From CACZQA01 sp050943615 (GTDB taxonomy: Bacteria > Actinomycetota > Coriobacteriia > Coriobacteriales > QAMH01), in the NCBI GenBank assembly GCA_050943615.1, contig JBMNPN010000053.1, positions 1 to 16,915 of the forward strand: a stretch of DNA of 16,915 nucleotides, written 5' to 3'. Made by a program: the position numbers and the translations under genes. The notes under the pieces were generated by a model. The model did not search any database and had not been told where the DNA came from. It saw nothing but the letters and a program-made list of their open reading frames with translations. This document shows, in pieces, positions 1 through 6,030 of the stretch (its first letter is position 1; every line of letters begins with the position of its first letter).

Positions 1-683
1 AGCGCGAAAAGATCGAGCGCGAGCACGGCGTGAACACGGTGGCCTCTGCCACAGAGGCCCTGCCGGCGGACACGATCATCTTGGCCGTGAAGCCCAACGT
101 GGTGGCAGGTGTTGCCAAGGAGCTGGCAGATGCCGGCATTGGAGAGGCGCGCGTCGTCTCAATTGCCGCTGGCGTCTCCACCGGCTCGCTCGAGGCCATT
201 TTCGGTGAAAACACGCAGGTCGTGAGGGTAATGCCCAATACCCCGCTCATCGTGGGGCAGGGGATGTCGGCCATATCCGGAGGTGCCCAGGCAACGCCGG
301 AGACGCTCGAGAAGGTGCGCGCGCTCTTTGCGAGCATGGGAGGCGCCGTCATCGTGCCGGAGGACCAGCAGGATGCCGTAACCGCGGTGAGCGGCTCGGG
401 TCCTGCCTATTTCGAGCTCTTCTGCCAGCAGATGGCAAAGACGGGGGCGGATCTGGGGCTTGATGCAGATGTCGCCCGGCAGCTCGCCCTGCAGACCATG
501 TACGGAACGGCCAAGCTCGTCATCGAGACCGATCAGGACCTCGATGCGGCCATCGAGGCGGTGAGCAGCCCGGGCGGAACCACCATCGCGGCATTGGATG
601 CCATGAGAGAGGGAAAGCTTCCCGAGGCGATAGACGCCGGGGTGCGCGCTGCAGCAAAACGCTCCGCTGAACTGGGGGAATAA
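1..683 (+). CDS. proC: Pyrroline-5-carboxylate reductase, 5'-truncated by window edge
   Basis: ProC catalyses the last step of proline synthesis, NAD(P)H reduction of 1-pyrroline-5-carboxylate, in the cytosol. The frame is open from base 3 to the TAA at 681-683, giving 226 residues; the family is about 270 aa, so roughly 40-45 N-terminal residues (the dinucleotide-binding glycine loop) lie outside the window. Visible family marks are the RVMPNTP segment after the Rossmann part, VSGSGPAYFELF, and the C-terminal signature ending SSPGGTTIAALDAM, which forms the substrate site and dimer interface. An internal ATG at base 30 is not the true start because homology-like sequence continues upstream. 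The stop is 2 nt before yggT, so the genes are probably co-transcribed. Identity is nearly certain. Confidence 0.95.
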   Translation, partial: REKIEREHGVNTVASATEALPADTIILAVKPNVVAGVAKELADAGIGEARVVSIAAGVSTGSLEAIFGENTQVVRVMPNTPLIVGQGMSAISGGAQATPETLEKVRALFASMGGAVIVPEDQQDAVTAVSGSGPAYFELFCQQMAKTGADLGLDADVARQLALQTMYGTAKLVIETDQDLDAAIEAVSSPGGTTIAALDAMREGKLPEAIDAGVRAAAKRSAELGE

Positions 684-685
684 CG

Positions 686-946
686 ATGATAGTCCGCTCG
701 ATTCTTCTGGCCGCATGCGACTTGTATGTCGGTATTATCTTGATATACGTCCTCATGAGCTGGATTCCGAACATGAGCGGCTGGGTGCTCGACATCTACC
801 GCGCGCTGGGCAGGATATGCGACCCGTTTCTCGATTTGTTCAAGCGTATAATTCCACCTATCGGCATGGTCGACATCAGTCCGATCTTTGCAATCATCGC
901 AGTGCAGCTCGTCGGACGGCTCATCGCCATGTTCATAACTTTCTAA
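686..946 (+). CDS. yggT: YggT-family small membrane protein
   Basis: An 86-aa integral membrane protein with two hydrophobic segments, about residues 4-24 and 66-85, around a short loop carrying the family signature DPFLDLFKRIIPPIGMVDIS. YggT proteins are often encoded beside proC, sepF and divIVA in Gram-positive bacteria and are thought to act at the membrane near the division machinery or in osmotic/ion tolerance; the molecular role is not established. The ATG lies 2 nt after the proC stop, with a purine-rich GGGGGA at 674-679 inside the end of proC as ribosome site, indicating translational coupling. Length is typical of the single-repeat form. Confidence 0.9.
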   Translation: MIVRSILLAACDLYVGIILIYVLMSWIPNMSGWVLDIYRALGRICDPFLDLFKRIIPPIGMVDISPIFAIIAVQLVGRLIAMFITF

Positions 947-984
947 CTATATAAACTCGGCTCTATGAAGGAGAAGGTATCTGT

Positions 985-1812
985 ATGAGCATCACGGCAC
1001 TGGATATACAGAACGAGGGCTTCGAGCATTCCCTGCGCGGCTACGACGTCGAGCAGGTCGATGACTTTCTTGAGCGCGTCGCAAACGAAGTCGACGCCAT
1101 GAACAACGAGATCGCCGAGCTGCACGAGAAGCTCGATGCCGCCGAGGCCGAGCTGGCAGAGCGCGAGAACGCCGAGGAAGAAGAGGCCGAAGAGGAGGAG
1201 AGCTCCGAGGAAGCCGAGAGCACGCAGGACCTTGCCGCTGCACGCCAAGAGGAGTTCGAGGCGCTGCAGACGGAGGCCAGCGAGGCGCGCGCCCGTGCCG
1301 ACAAGGCAGAGGAGCGCCTGCGCGCCGTCGAGGAACGCGCCCGCAAGGCAGAGGATGCTCTCGAGCCGCTCAAGGAACAGCTCGAGGAGAAGAGCAAGCT
1401 CGACAACGCCATCTCCGAAGCGTTCATCTCCGCGCAGCGCAGTGCCGACCAGCTCATCGAGGATGCCCGTGCGGAAAGCGACCGCATCTACCGCGAGGCC
1501 GAGGAGAAGGCACGCCAGTTCATCCGCGAGGCACTCGCAAAGAAGGGAAGCGTCCTCAACGAAATCGACGCGCTGCAGCAGTCCGCAGACGAGTTCCGCG
1601 GCCGCTACGTCTCCATGCTCGAGCGCTTCACCACTGAGGCTCGCGAGAACTTCGCCGACATGGACGCTCCCGAGATCTCCGATGACGAGATCGACGAGCA
1701 GCTGCCCGATGTGGAGGACATGCCGGGCCTTCCCACAGAGGAGGGCGAGACGCCGCGCCTGTCTGCCGACACGCTGCCGGAGATCGAGCCCGACGAGAAC
1801 GTCGAGGACTAG
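985..1812 (+). CDS. divIVA: DivIVA-family polar/septal coiled-coil protein
   Basis: A 275-aa DivIVA homologue, which binds curved membrane at poles and septa and organises division or polar growth. The N-terminal lipid-binding domain is clear at residues 1-36 (LDIQNEGFEHSLRGYDVEQV then DDFLERV). It is followed by heptad-like coiled coil to about residue 215, rich in Glu, Ala, Arg and Lys, and an acidic tail. A very acidic stretch (about residues 50-80, runs of E with S) interrupts the first coil. The start is ATG 985 with AAGGAG at 968-973. The 38-nt gap from yggT contains an AT-rich TATATAA (948-954), a possible extra promoter element, but no good -35 is visible. It is part of the proC-yggT-divIVA-DUF167 group. 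Confidence 0.93.
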   Translation: MSITALDIQNEGFEHSLRGYDVEQVDDFLERVANEVDAMNNEIAELHEKLDAAEAELAERENAEEEEAEEEESSEEAESTQDLAAARQEEFEALQTEASEARARADKAEERLRAVEERARKAEDALEPLKEQLEEKSKLDNAISEAFISAQRSADQLIEDARAESDRIYREAEEKARQFIREALAKKGSVLNEIDALQQSADEFRGRYVSMLERFTTEARENFADMDAPEISDDEIDEQLPDVEDMPGLPTEEGETPRLSADTLPEIEPDENVED

Positions 1813-1839
1813 CTCTTCAACCAGGGGAGTGCTGCAACT

Positions 1840-2118
1840 GTGAAGCTCGCCGTCTACGTCACGCCCAAGGCCTCGCGCGATGAGGTGAGCGGCTGGCGCG
1901 ATGACGGGAAGGGCGGACGCGAGTTGTGCGTCCGCGTCAGCGCGGCACCGGAAAAGGGGAAAGCGACAAAGGCGGTCTGCCGTGTGCTGGCCGCCTTTTT
2001 CGATGTCCCCAGGTCGTCTGTCACGTGCACGCGTGGCGAGACGAGCAGGCACAAGACCATCGAGGTGCCTCTGGATGAGGAGCGTGCCCAGGAGATCTTG
2101 GGCGCCAAGCTCGGCTGA
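1840..2118 (+). CDS. yggU: DUF167 / YggU-family protein
   Basis: A 92-aa protein of the DUF167 (UPF0235) family, a small conserved alpha/beta fold of unknown function, often encoded beside yggT and divIVA. Recognisable family pieces are VYVTPKASRDEV near the N terminus, the central VRVSAAPEKGKATKAV, and the closing SRHKTIEV strand. The start is GTG 1840, with AGGGGAG at about 1823-1829; no ATG gives the conserved KLAVYVTPKAS beginning. The divIVA stop is 27 nt upstream, so it is probably the last gene of the operon. No strong terminator follows: the best candidate is a weak GATGCG/CGCATC pairing at 2126-2159. Confidence 0.88.
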   Translation: MKLAVYVTPKASRDEVSGWRDDGKGGRELCVRVSAAPEKGKATKAVCRVLAAFFDVPRSSVTCTRGETSRHKTIEVPLDEERAQEILGAKLG

Positions 2119-2277
2119 GATCGGCGATGCGGGAAACCCTTTTGCGGCGGCGGCGCATCACCCAGAGGCACTTTTCGAGCTGTAATACAGTATTCATGCT
2201 GTTGAGAGCTTTAGAATGAAGCAGACGCGGCGAGAAGCCGTCATCTCATTTGCTCCCAAAAAGATTGCAATAATCCC

Positions 2278-2306
2278 TTGACGAGCTGGGGAAGTTTACG
2301 TAGTAT
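2278..2306 (+). promoter_or_regulatory. Sigma70-type promoter of the tRNA pair
   Basis: TTGACG (2278-2283) and TAGTAT (2301-2306) are separated by exactly 17 nt, close to the housekeeping consensus. The expected start point is near 2313, about 32 nt before the mature tRNA-Gln 5' end. The leader contains a perfect inverted repeat GTTCGA-CGC-TCGAAC (2328-2342) directly before the tRNA. The 159-nt stretch between the DUF167 stop and this promoter shows no gene. Confidence 0.75.
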
Positions 2307-2344
2307 ATCGTCTCGCGCCGCACAAGGGTTCGACGCTCGAACAC

Positions 2345-2418
2345 TGGGCTGTCGTCTAATGGTAGGACAGCGGATTCTGGTTCCGTCAGTGAGGGTTCGA
2401 CTCCTTCCAGCCCAGCCA
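2345..2418 (+). tRNA. tRNA-Gln (anticodon CTG)
   Basis: A full cloverleaf can be folded by eye. The acceptor TGGGCTG (2345-2351) pairs with CAGCCCA (2408-2414), followed by discriminator G2415 and an encoded CCA (2416-2418). The anticodon stem GCGGA/TCCGT encloses loop TTCTGGT with anticodon CTG at 2377-2379. The T stem GAGGG/CCTTC holds loop TTCGACT. The U1-A72 first pair is characteristic of tRNA-Gln. It reads CAG codons. Confidence 0.96.
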
Positions 2419-2436
2419 AGGCGCGCTTGAAAACAT

Positions 2437-2513
2437 GGCCCGTTCGTCTAGCGGTTTAGGACGCCGCCCTCTCAAGGCGGAGATCACCAGTTCGAATCTG
2501 GTACGGGCTACCA
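2437..2513 (+). tRNA. tRNA-Glu (anticodon CTC)
   Basis: The acceptor GGCCCGT (2437-2443) pairs with ACGGGCT (2503-2509), with a G1-U72 wobble as is usual in actinobacterial tRNA-Glu; discriminator A2510 is followed by encoded CCA (2511-2513). The anticodon stem CCGCC (2464-2468)/GGCGG (2476-2480) encloses CTCTCAA with anticodon CTC at 2471-2473. The T loop TTCGAAT is present. It lies 18 nt after tRNA-Gln and is transcribed with it. Confidence 0.96.
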
Positions 2514-2522
2514 AGAATGCCA

Positions 2523-2556
2523 AGGGGGCCTGCAAGAGATTGCAGGTCCCTTTTGT
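2523..2556 (+). terminator. Intrinsic terminator of the tRNA operon
   Basis: An 11-bp stem pairs GGGGCCTGCAA (2525-2535) with TTGCAGGTCCC (2540-2550), with one G-U pair. The loop is a GAGA tetraloop and TTTT follows (2551-2554). It lies 9 nt after tRNA-Glu, the classical position and shape for a rho-independent terminator. Confidence 0.88.
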
Positions 2557-2683
2557 TATGTGCAAAATGCGCTGTTCGGCTGTACTGTCTATGTGTGTCT
2601 CCCGTGCTATTCTGAGGTCTGCGTTTGGCCAACAGGTAATCTCGTGTGCAGTGCATCGGCTTGAAACCAGATTGTGAGGCGCC

Positions 2684-3766
2684 ATGAGCGGAGATACTGA
2701 ATATGTGCCTCCCTTCACGATGAACGACAACATCGTGGACCTTGTTGCGCGCGCCTCGTTCGAACTTGGCCGCGTTTCGATTTTGATGCAAGATGAACAT
2801 TCCATTCGCTTGCGACGGCAAAACCGCATCCGGACGGTGCACTCTTCGCTTGCTATCGAGAACAACACGCTAACGCTTGGCCAGGTTACCGAGATTCTCG
2901 ACGGCAAACGGGTTCTGGGCGATCCTCGCGAGATCCGTGAGGTTAAGAATGCTTTTGATGCCTACGACCTGCTCGAGCGCATTGACCCGCTGAGCGTATC
3001 GGATCTTTTGCTGGTACATAAGGCGATGATGTCTGGGCTCGTGGAGGAAGCGGGAAAGTTCCGAAGCCGCGGCGTGGGAATCTTCGATGGCGAGGAGCTG
3101 ATTCACATGGCGCCTCCTGCGGAGTTTGTTGCAGGAGAAGTCGAGGACCTCATCGCGTGGTATAAGTCCTCGTCGCTTCATCCGCTGGTAAAAAGTGCGG
3201 TCTTTCACTATGAATTCGAGTTCATTCACCCGTTCCAAGACGGGAATGGCCGCATGGGGAGACTTTGGCATACGGCGCTTTTGGGCGCATGGAACCCGGT
3301 GTTCTATTGGCTTCCCGTCGAAGAGCTGATCCAGCAGAATCAGCAAGGCTATTACGATGCCCTCGGCGCCGCGGATTCTCAGGCGGACTCGTCGGTCTTC
3401 GTCGAGTTCATGCTCAAGCTCTTTGTGGAAGCGCTTAAAGAGGCATCTGCAGGTGCGGACGCGAGCGAAGATGTTTCTGCGAAGGATACGGCCGAAGGGA
3501 ACGGGACTTCGGCCATTTTGGCCGAACTTGGCCGAACTTGGCCGAACTTGGCCGAAGTGATTGGCAGCCTGTCTGTCGATCAGCAACGCGTGCTGGCATA
3601 CCTAGCTGAAAACGGGCCTTCACGTCCCGGAACGATTTCTGCAGGGTTGGGAATTTCACCGCGCACCTTGCTACGCATCAATAAGAGCCTGGTTGAACTG
3701 GGGCTTATCGAGGCATCTGGCAAGAGCAATGCCAGAACGTACGCGCTCAAGAAAGACGAAGCCTAG
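2684..3766 (+). CDS. Fic-domain protein with C-terminal winged helix
   Basis: A 360-aa Fic protein, expected to transfer AMP (or another nucleotide-derived group) from ATP to a protein hydroxyl. The catalytic loop H182-P-F-Q-D-G-N-G-R-M-G-R193 matches HPFxDGNGRxxR completely, so the active site looks intact. The inhibitory-helix motif [S/T]xxxE[G/N] is at S55-E59-N60, N-terminal to the Fic core (a class II, self-inhibited arrangement). Residues about 290-355 form a winged helix-turn-helix ending in a wing (SNARTYAL), as in Fic proteins that may bind DNA or autoregulate. The linker contains three 10-bp repeats (3521-3550). The start ATG 2684 has GAGG upstream. An extended -10-like TGCTATTCT (2605-2613) is a weak promoter candidate. 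The target is unknown and no partner antitoxin gene is adjacent. Confidence 0.9.
   Translation: MSGDTEYVPPFTMNDNIVDLVARASFELGRVSILMQDEHSIRLRRQNRIRTVHSSLAIENNTLTLGQVTEILDGKRVLGDPREIREVKNAFDAYDLLERIDPLSVSDLLLVHKAMMSGLVEEAGKFRSRGVGIFDGEELIHMAPPAEFVAGEVEDLIAWYKSSSLHPLVKSAVFHYEFEFIHPFQDGNGRMGRLWHTALLGAWNPVFYWLPVEELIQQNQQGYYDALGAADSQADSSVFVEFMLKLFVEALKEASAGADASEDVSAKDTAEGNGTSAILAELGRTWPNLAEVIGSLSVDQQRVLAYLAENGPSRPGTISAGLGISPRTLLRINKSLVELGLIEASGKSNARTYALKKDEA
3506..3558 (+). repeat. Three 10-bp tandem repeats with flanking inverted repeat inside the Fic gene
   Basis: The unit gccgaacttg occurs three times perfectly at 3521-3530, 3531-3540 and 3541-3550, followed by a partial copy gccgaa (3551-3556) and preceded by a degenerate one (3511-3520). 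ACTTCGGCC (3506-3514) and GGCCGAAGT (3550-3558) form a 9-bp inverted repeat around the tract. The unit is not a multiple of three, so a change of one copy shifts the reading frame. Three copies keep the gene open. Confidence 0.9.
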
Positions 3767-3806
3767 AAGGCGAGCTCCGCGGGCCGGCTAGTGCTCGTGG
3801 CGCAAT

Positions 3807-3855
3807 AAGCCCCGCAACATGCTGCTGGTGAAGAGAATGCATGTTGCGGGGCTTT
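3807..3855. terminator. Bidirectional terminator between Fic gene and ybjQ
   Basis: A perfect 16-bp inverted repeat: 3807-3822 (AAGCCCCGCAACATGC) pairs with 3839-3854 around a 16-nt loop. TTT follows on the plus strand. The minus strand has TTATTG after the GC-rich stem. It lies between two convergent genes, so it probably ends both transcripts. Confidence 0.85.
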
Positions 3856-3907
3856 GATGGCCCTGTGTTGAATGCAAGCGCTATCGACGCTTTGCCGTGC
3901 GCGGCCT

Positions 3908-4231
3908 TTACGCCGGCTCGATGGTGACGGCGGTGCCACTGGCGGTGACCATGAGCATGTCGCCCTGGCCGAGCACCTCGTAGTCCAGGTCGACGCCGAC
4001 GATGGCCTGGGCGCCCTGCGCCGTGGCACGTTGGATCATCTCGTTGACGGCCTCCTCGCGCGCCTGCAAGAGCTCCTCTTCGTAGCCCTCGGAGCGCCCG
4101 CCGAAAATGTTCCTGAGCCCGGCGCCGATGTCCTTGAGGAAGTTGATGCCGGTAATGACCTCGCCGAAGACGATGCCCTGATAGGTCGTGATCTTGTAGC
4201 CCTCGATGCTGTTGGTGGTCGTGACGATCAT
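3908..4231 (-). CDS. ybjQ: YbjQ-family (UPF0145/DUF74) protein
   Basis: A 107-aa protein of the YbjQ/DUF74 family, a small oligomer-forming fold sometimes suggested to bind metal; its cellular role is not established. Family marks are the opening MIVTTTNSIEGYKITTYQGI, the middle GEVITGINFLKDIGAGLRNI and FGGRSEGYEEEL, and the strand AQGAQAIVGVDLDYEVLG. The length is normal. The start ATG on the minus strand has a near-perfect CAGGAGG a few bases upstream. It is transcribed alone, convergent with the Fic gene and divergent from the lipoprotein gene. There are no membrane segments, so it is likely cytosolic. Confidence 0.92.
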   Translation of the reverse strand: MIVTTTNSIEGYKITTYQGIVFGEVITGINFLKDIGAGLRNIFGGRSEGYEEELLQAREEAVNEMIQRATAQGAQAIVGVDLDYEVLGQGDMLMVTASGTAVTIEPA

Positions 4232-4560
4232 GGGAAACCTCCTGATTTTGGGGGTGTGACGTGGGCTAATGGTAGCAGACGGGGGATGAGGGTATGTAAG
4301 GCGGGTGTGAACTATGGGGAGGGGTTACTGTCGACTTCAATTAAGAATAGAAAATCGTGTCCCAGCCGAAGAATAAATTAGTGCTGCACAGTCCTATAGC
4401 TTCAAACTGATCTGCTGTTTCAGCTGGAGAGAATCTTTACCTTGGCATCCTGCTGAAACCGTTGGCACTGTTCACATCGAGGCTTTTCACTGCTGCGATT
4501 CGAGAGACCTTTGATGAGATGCCCGCTCTTGTTTGAGCGGGCGGGAAGGATGGGGTACTG
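4232..4560. other. Divergent intergenic region without a gene
   Basis: This 329-nt stretch separates the divergent ybjQ and lipoprotein genes. No credible coding sequence is seen. It becomes AT-richer around 4335-4410. GTTTCAGC (4417-4424) and GCTGAAAC (4452-4459) form a loose inverted repeat. Two TTGGCA boxes (4442-4447, 4462-4467) could be -35 elements, but neither has a convincing -10. The promoters of both flanking genes should lie here; I cannot place them with confidence. Confidence 0.5.
4521..4542 (+). promoter_or_regulatory. 5'-leader hairpin just before lipoprotein RBS
   Basis: GCCCGCTC (4521-4528) pairs perfectly with GAGCGGGC (4535-4542) around a TTGTTT loop. No T-run follows, so it is unlikely to be a terminator. 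It ends 4 nt before the AAGGA ribosome site (4546-4550) of the lipoprotein, where it could stabilise the mRNA or modulate translation. Confidence 0.45.
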
Positions 4561-5100
4561 ATGAAAGCAAGAAAGATCTTATGCATTGTCATGGTCGTGT
4601 TGGCGGCGTGTCTTGTGATGGTGGGGTGTTCAAGCGACGGTTCGGGCAGCTCGAAAAAGGAGAGCAAATCGTCCGAGGTGAGTGTTGGAAAGACGCTCCA
4701 CGCCCAGAACTTCGATTTCAAGGTGGAGACCGTGAAGTACGCTTCGAGTCTGAAGAACGGTCTTGGAATGACGTATACGCCAGACAAGGGCAACAAGTAT
4801 ATCATCGCCGTGGTGAAGGCGACGAACACTAGCGACGAGACGCAAAATGTATTCGCGGGCGATTTCAACTCCTATCTAGATGATGATGAGATTACCGTCC
4901 AGTCGGATGTTGCCGGCAAGATTGACGGGCACATGCCGCTTGACGGTGCCGTGAAAGCCGGCAAGTCCATGACCGGGCACGTCGTATGGCAGATTCCCAA
5001 AAGCAAGAAGTGGAAGAAGCTCACGTGCTCCTACATCGATGCGGGTACGGGGGAGGAAAGCGAGAAATCGCTCAAGATCACCCCGAAGGACATCAAGTAG
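4561..5100 (+). CDS. Secreted lipoprotein with DUF4352-like domain
   Basis: A 179-aa predicted lipoprotein. The N terminus has positive charge (MKARK), a hydrophobic core, and a lipobox LVMVGC with the lipidated cysteine at residue 23, followed by a Ser/Lys/Gly linker (about 24-42). The rest resembles the immunoglobulin-like DUF4352 fold: an opening GKTLHAQNFDFKVETVKY, the strand GNKYIIAVVKATNTSDET, an acidic turn YLDDDEITV, and a closing KAGKSMTGHVVWQIPK. Such proteins sit on the outer face of the membrane; a ligand-binding or protein-contact role is assumed, not known. AAGGA at 4546-4550 serves the ATG. It ends about 100 nt before the BREX operon and is probably not part of it. Confidence 0.85.
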   Translation: MKARKILCIVMVVLAACLVMVGCSSDGSGSSKKESKSSEVSVGKTLHAQNFDFKVETVKYASSLKNGLGMTYTPDKGNKYIIAVVKATNTSDETQNVFAGDFNSYLDDDEITVQSDVAGKIDGHMPLDGAVKAGKSMTGHVVWQIPKSKKWKKLTCSYIDAGTGEESEKSLKITPKDIK

Positions 5101-5105
5101 AGATG

Positions 5106-5143
5106 CGAGAAGCGTCACAGCCAAAAAGCGGGGGCGCTTCTCG
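5106..5143 (+). terminator. Hairpin after lipoprotein gene (weak terminator)
   Basis: CGAGAAGCG (5106-5114) pairs with CGCTTCTCG (5135-5143) around a 20-nt loop, starting 6 nt after the lipoprotein stop. There is no T-run, so termination efficiency is uncertain. It marks the left boundary of the BREX operon. Confidence 0.45.
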
Positions 5144-5237
5144 GTACCTATGTTCATTCATGCTAGGAGCGCTCTGTAACAGTGATAAACTTTTAATAAT
5201 TTTTATGAAAGTCCACACGGTTGGAGAGGATCCGTCC
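5144..5237 (+). promoter_or_regulatory. Probable promoter/operator region of the BREX operon
   Basis: This is the only non-coding gap upstream of the operon. It carries a sharply AT-rich core at 5185-5206 (ATAAACTTTTAATAATTTTT). Candidate -10 elements are AATAAT (5195-5200) and an extended TGATAAACT (5183-5191); no good -35 can be assigned. ATAAA (5185-5189) and TTTAT (5202-5206) form a short inverted repeat that might be an operator for the RHH-like protein encoded next. GGAGAGGA (5223-5230) is the ribosome site for that gene. Confidence 0.4.
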
Positions 5238-5438
5238 ATGGATGACTCAGAACTGCGCAAAAAGGTGCTGAGCGGCAAGAAAACTGACCGCATAATCTTT
5301 GCGGTAACCCCGGAAATGAAAAGCGCAATCGAAACAGTCGCACAAGAAAAGTGTGTGAGTGTCTCTGCGCTTCTAACCTCGCTTTCACTTGCGGAGATCA
5401 TCAAGAACAAAGACCTTTTCGAGCACAAAGGAGCGTGA
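5238..5438 (+). CDS. Small ribbon-helix-helix-like protein at head of BREX operon
   Basis: A 66-aa protein. Residues 17-48 resemble an Arc/MetJ ribbon-helix-helix fold: a short strand DRIIFAV, helix TPEMKSAIETVAQEK, a turn CVSV, and a second helix SALLTSLSLAEIIKN. RHH proteins are dimeric repressors or antitoxins. Its place 1 nt before brxA and after the only likely promoter suggests it autoregulates the BREX operon; this is inferred. I chose ATG 5238 because GGAGAGGA lies 7 nt upstream; ATG 5205 would give 77 aa without a good ribosome site and would overlap the AT-rich core. No toxin partner is seen. It may instead be an accessory DNA-binding BREX subunit. Confidence 0.65.
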   Translation: MDDSELRKKVLSGKKTDRIIFAVTPEMKSAIETVAQEKCVSVSALLTSLSLAEIIKNKDLFEHKGA

Positions 5439-5439
5439 G

Positions 5440-6030
5440 ATGAGTAAAGACTACTGCATGTCCATGAGCGGCTCATCTGCACGCATCCCAGAAAGCGTGA
5501 TTGCCGCACAAACCTATCTTGAACTTAGAGATTGGAACGCCACACGTAAGTCTATCGTCGACGACAACCTTTTCCAGTTGAATGCAGTCAGTTCCAGAAA
5601 GCGCGTCTCTGGAGAAATCGTCAAGCGTCTGAGGACTCTCACCGATGATGAAGTTGCATTCTTCAGCAGCGCATATGGTGATGATCGGTGTGCAATGCTC
5701 TGGGTCGCTATCTGCCGCACCTATCCGTTTGTCCGTGACTTGTCCGAGCAGCTGCTTGCCGGGCGCTACAACCGTACGATTCCCGACCTGACGCGAGAGG
5801 CCTACGACGTCTTCTTCGAAGAACAGTCAGAGATCCACCCGGAGCTTACTGCTCTGACAGAAAAGAGCCGCGATAAGGTCCGCAACGTCGTTTTCAGGAT
5901 GCTCGATGAGTGCAAGCTTGTGAACAAACAGGGAAAGATTACCCCGCTGCACCCAACGTCATCTTTCAAGTCAAGCCTCGATGAAGAACACAGAGACGAC
6001 CTTCTTCTCTTTCCAGGAAAGGTGGCGTGA
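5440..6030 (+). CDS. brxA: BREX protein BrxA (DUF1819)
   Basis: A 196-aa protein matching BrxA in size, position and sequence: an opening region with IPESVIAAQTYLELRDW, the segment RKRVSGEIVKRLRTLTDDEV, the central AMLWVAICRTYPFVRDL, and a C terminus ending DDLLLFPGKVA. BrxA is a small, mostly helical, DNA-binding BREX component; its exact role is unresolved and it is dispensable in some systems. The start ATG 5440 has AAAGGAG about 7 nt upstream. A longer frame from 5389 would run through the upstream gene and is unlikely. The stop overlaps the brxB start (TGATG), giving translational coupling. Confidence 0.92.
   Translation: MSKDYCMSMSGSSARIPESVIAAQTYLELRDWNATRKSIVDDNLFQLNAVSSRKRVSGEIVKRLRTLTDDEVAFFSSAYGDDRCAMLWVAICRTYPFVRDLSEQLLAGRYNRTIPDLTREAYDVFFEEQSEIHPELTALTEKSRDKVRNVVFRMLDECKLVNKQGKITPLHPTSSFKSSLDEEHRDDLLLFPGKVA

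Noticed and set aside
943..2052. Long minus-strand open frame opposite divIVA and DUF167
   Set aside because: It is antisense to two clearly recognised genes and is Leu/Ala-rich because of GC codon bias; no family is recognised.
2131..2143. GGGAAACCCTTTT as a terminator after DUF167
   Set aside because: The stem is only 3 bp with a 3-nt loop, too weak to call.
2437..2513. tRNA-Glu as an attachment site of an integrated element
   Set aside because: No second copy of the tRNA 3' end and no integrase gene were found in the window.
3521..3556. Repeat tract as a CRISPR-like or operator array
   Set aside because: The units are only 10 bp, directly abutting, and lie in frame within a coding sequence.
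4986..5438. A 150-codon frame beginning inside the lipoprotein gene and running into the RHH-like gene
   Set aside because: Its first part overlaps the lipoprotein in another frame and has no ribosome site. Only the last 66 codons from ATG 5238 look like a real protein.
5389..5442. An earlier in-frame start for brxA at 5389
   Set aside because: It would overlap the RHH-like gene by 50 nt and has no ribosome site. ATG 5440 has AAAGGAG at good spacing and gives the normal BrxA length.
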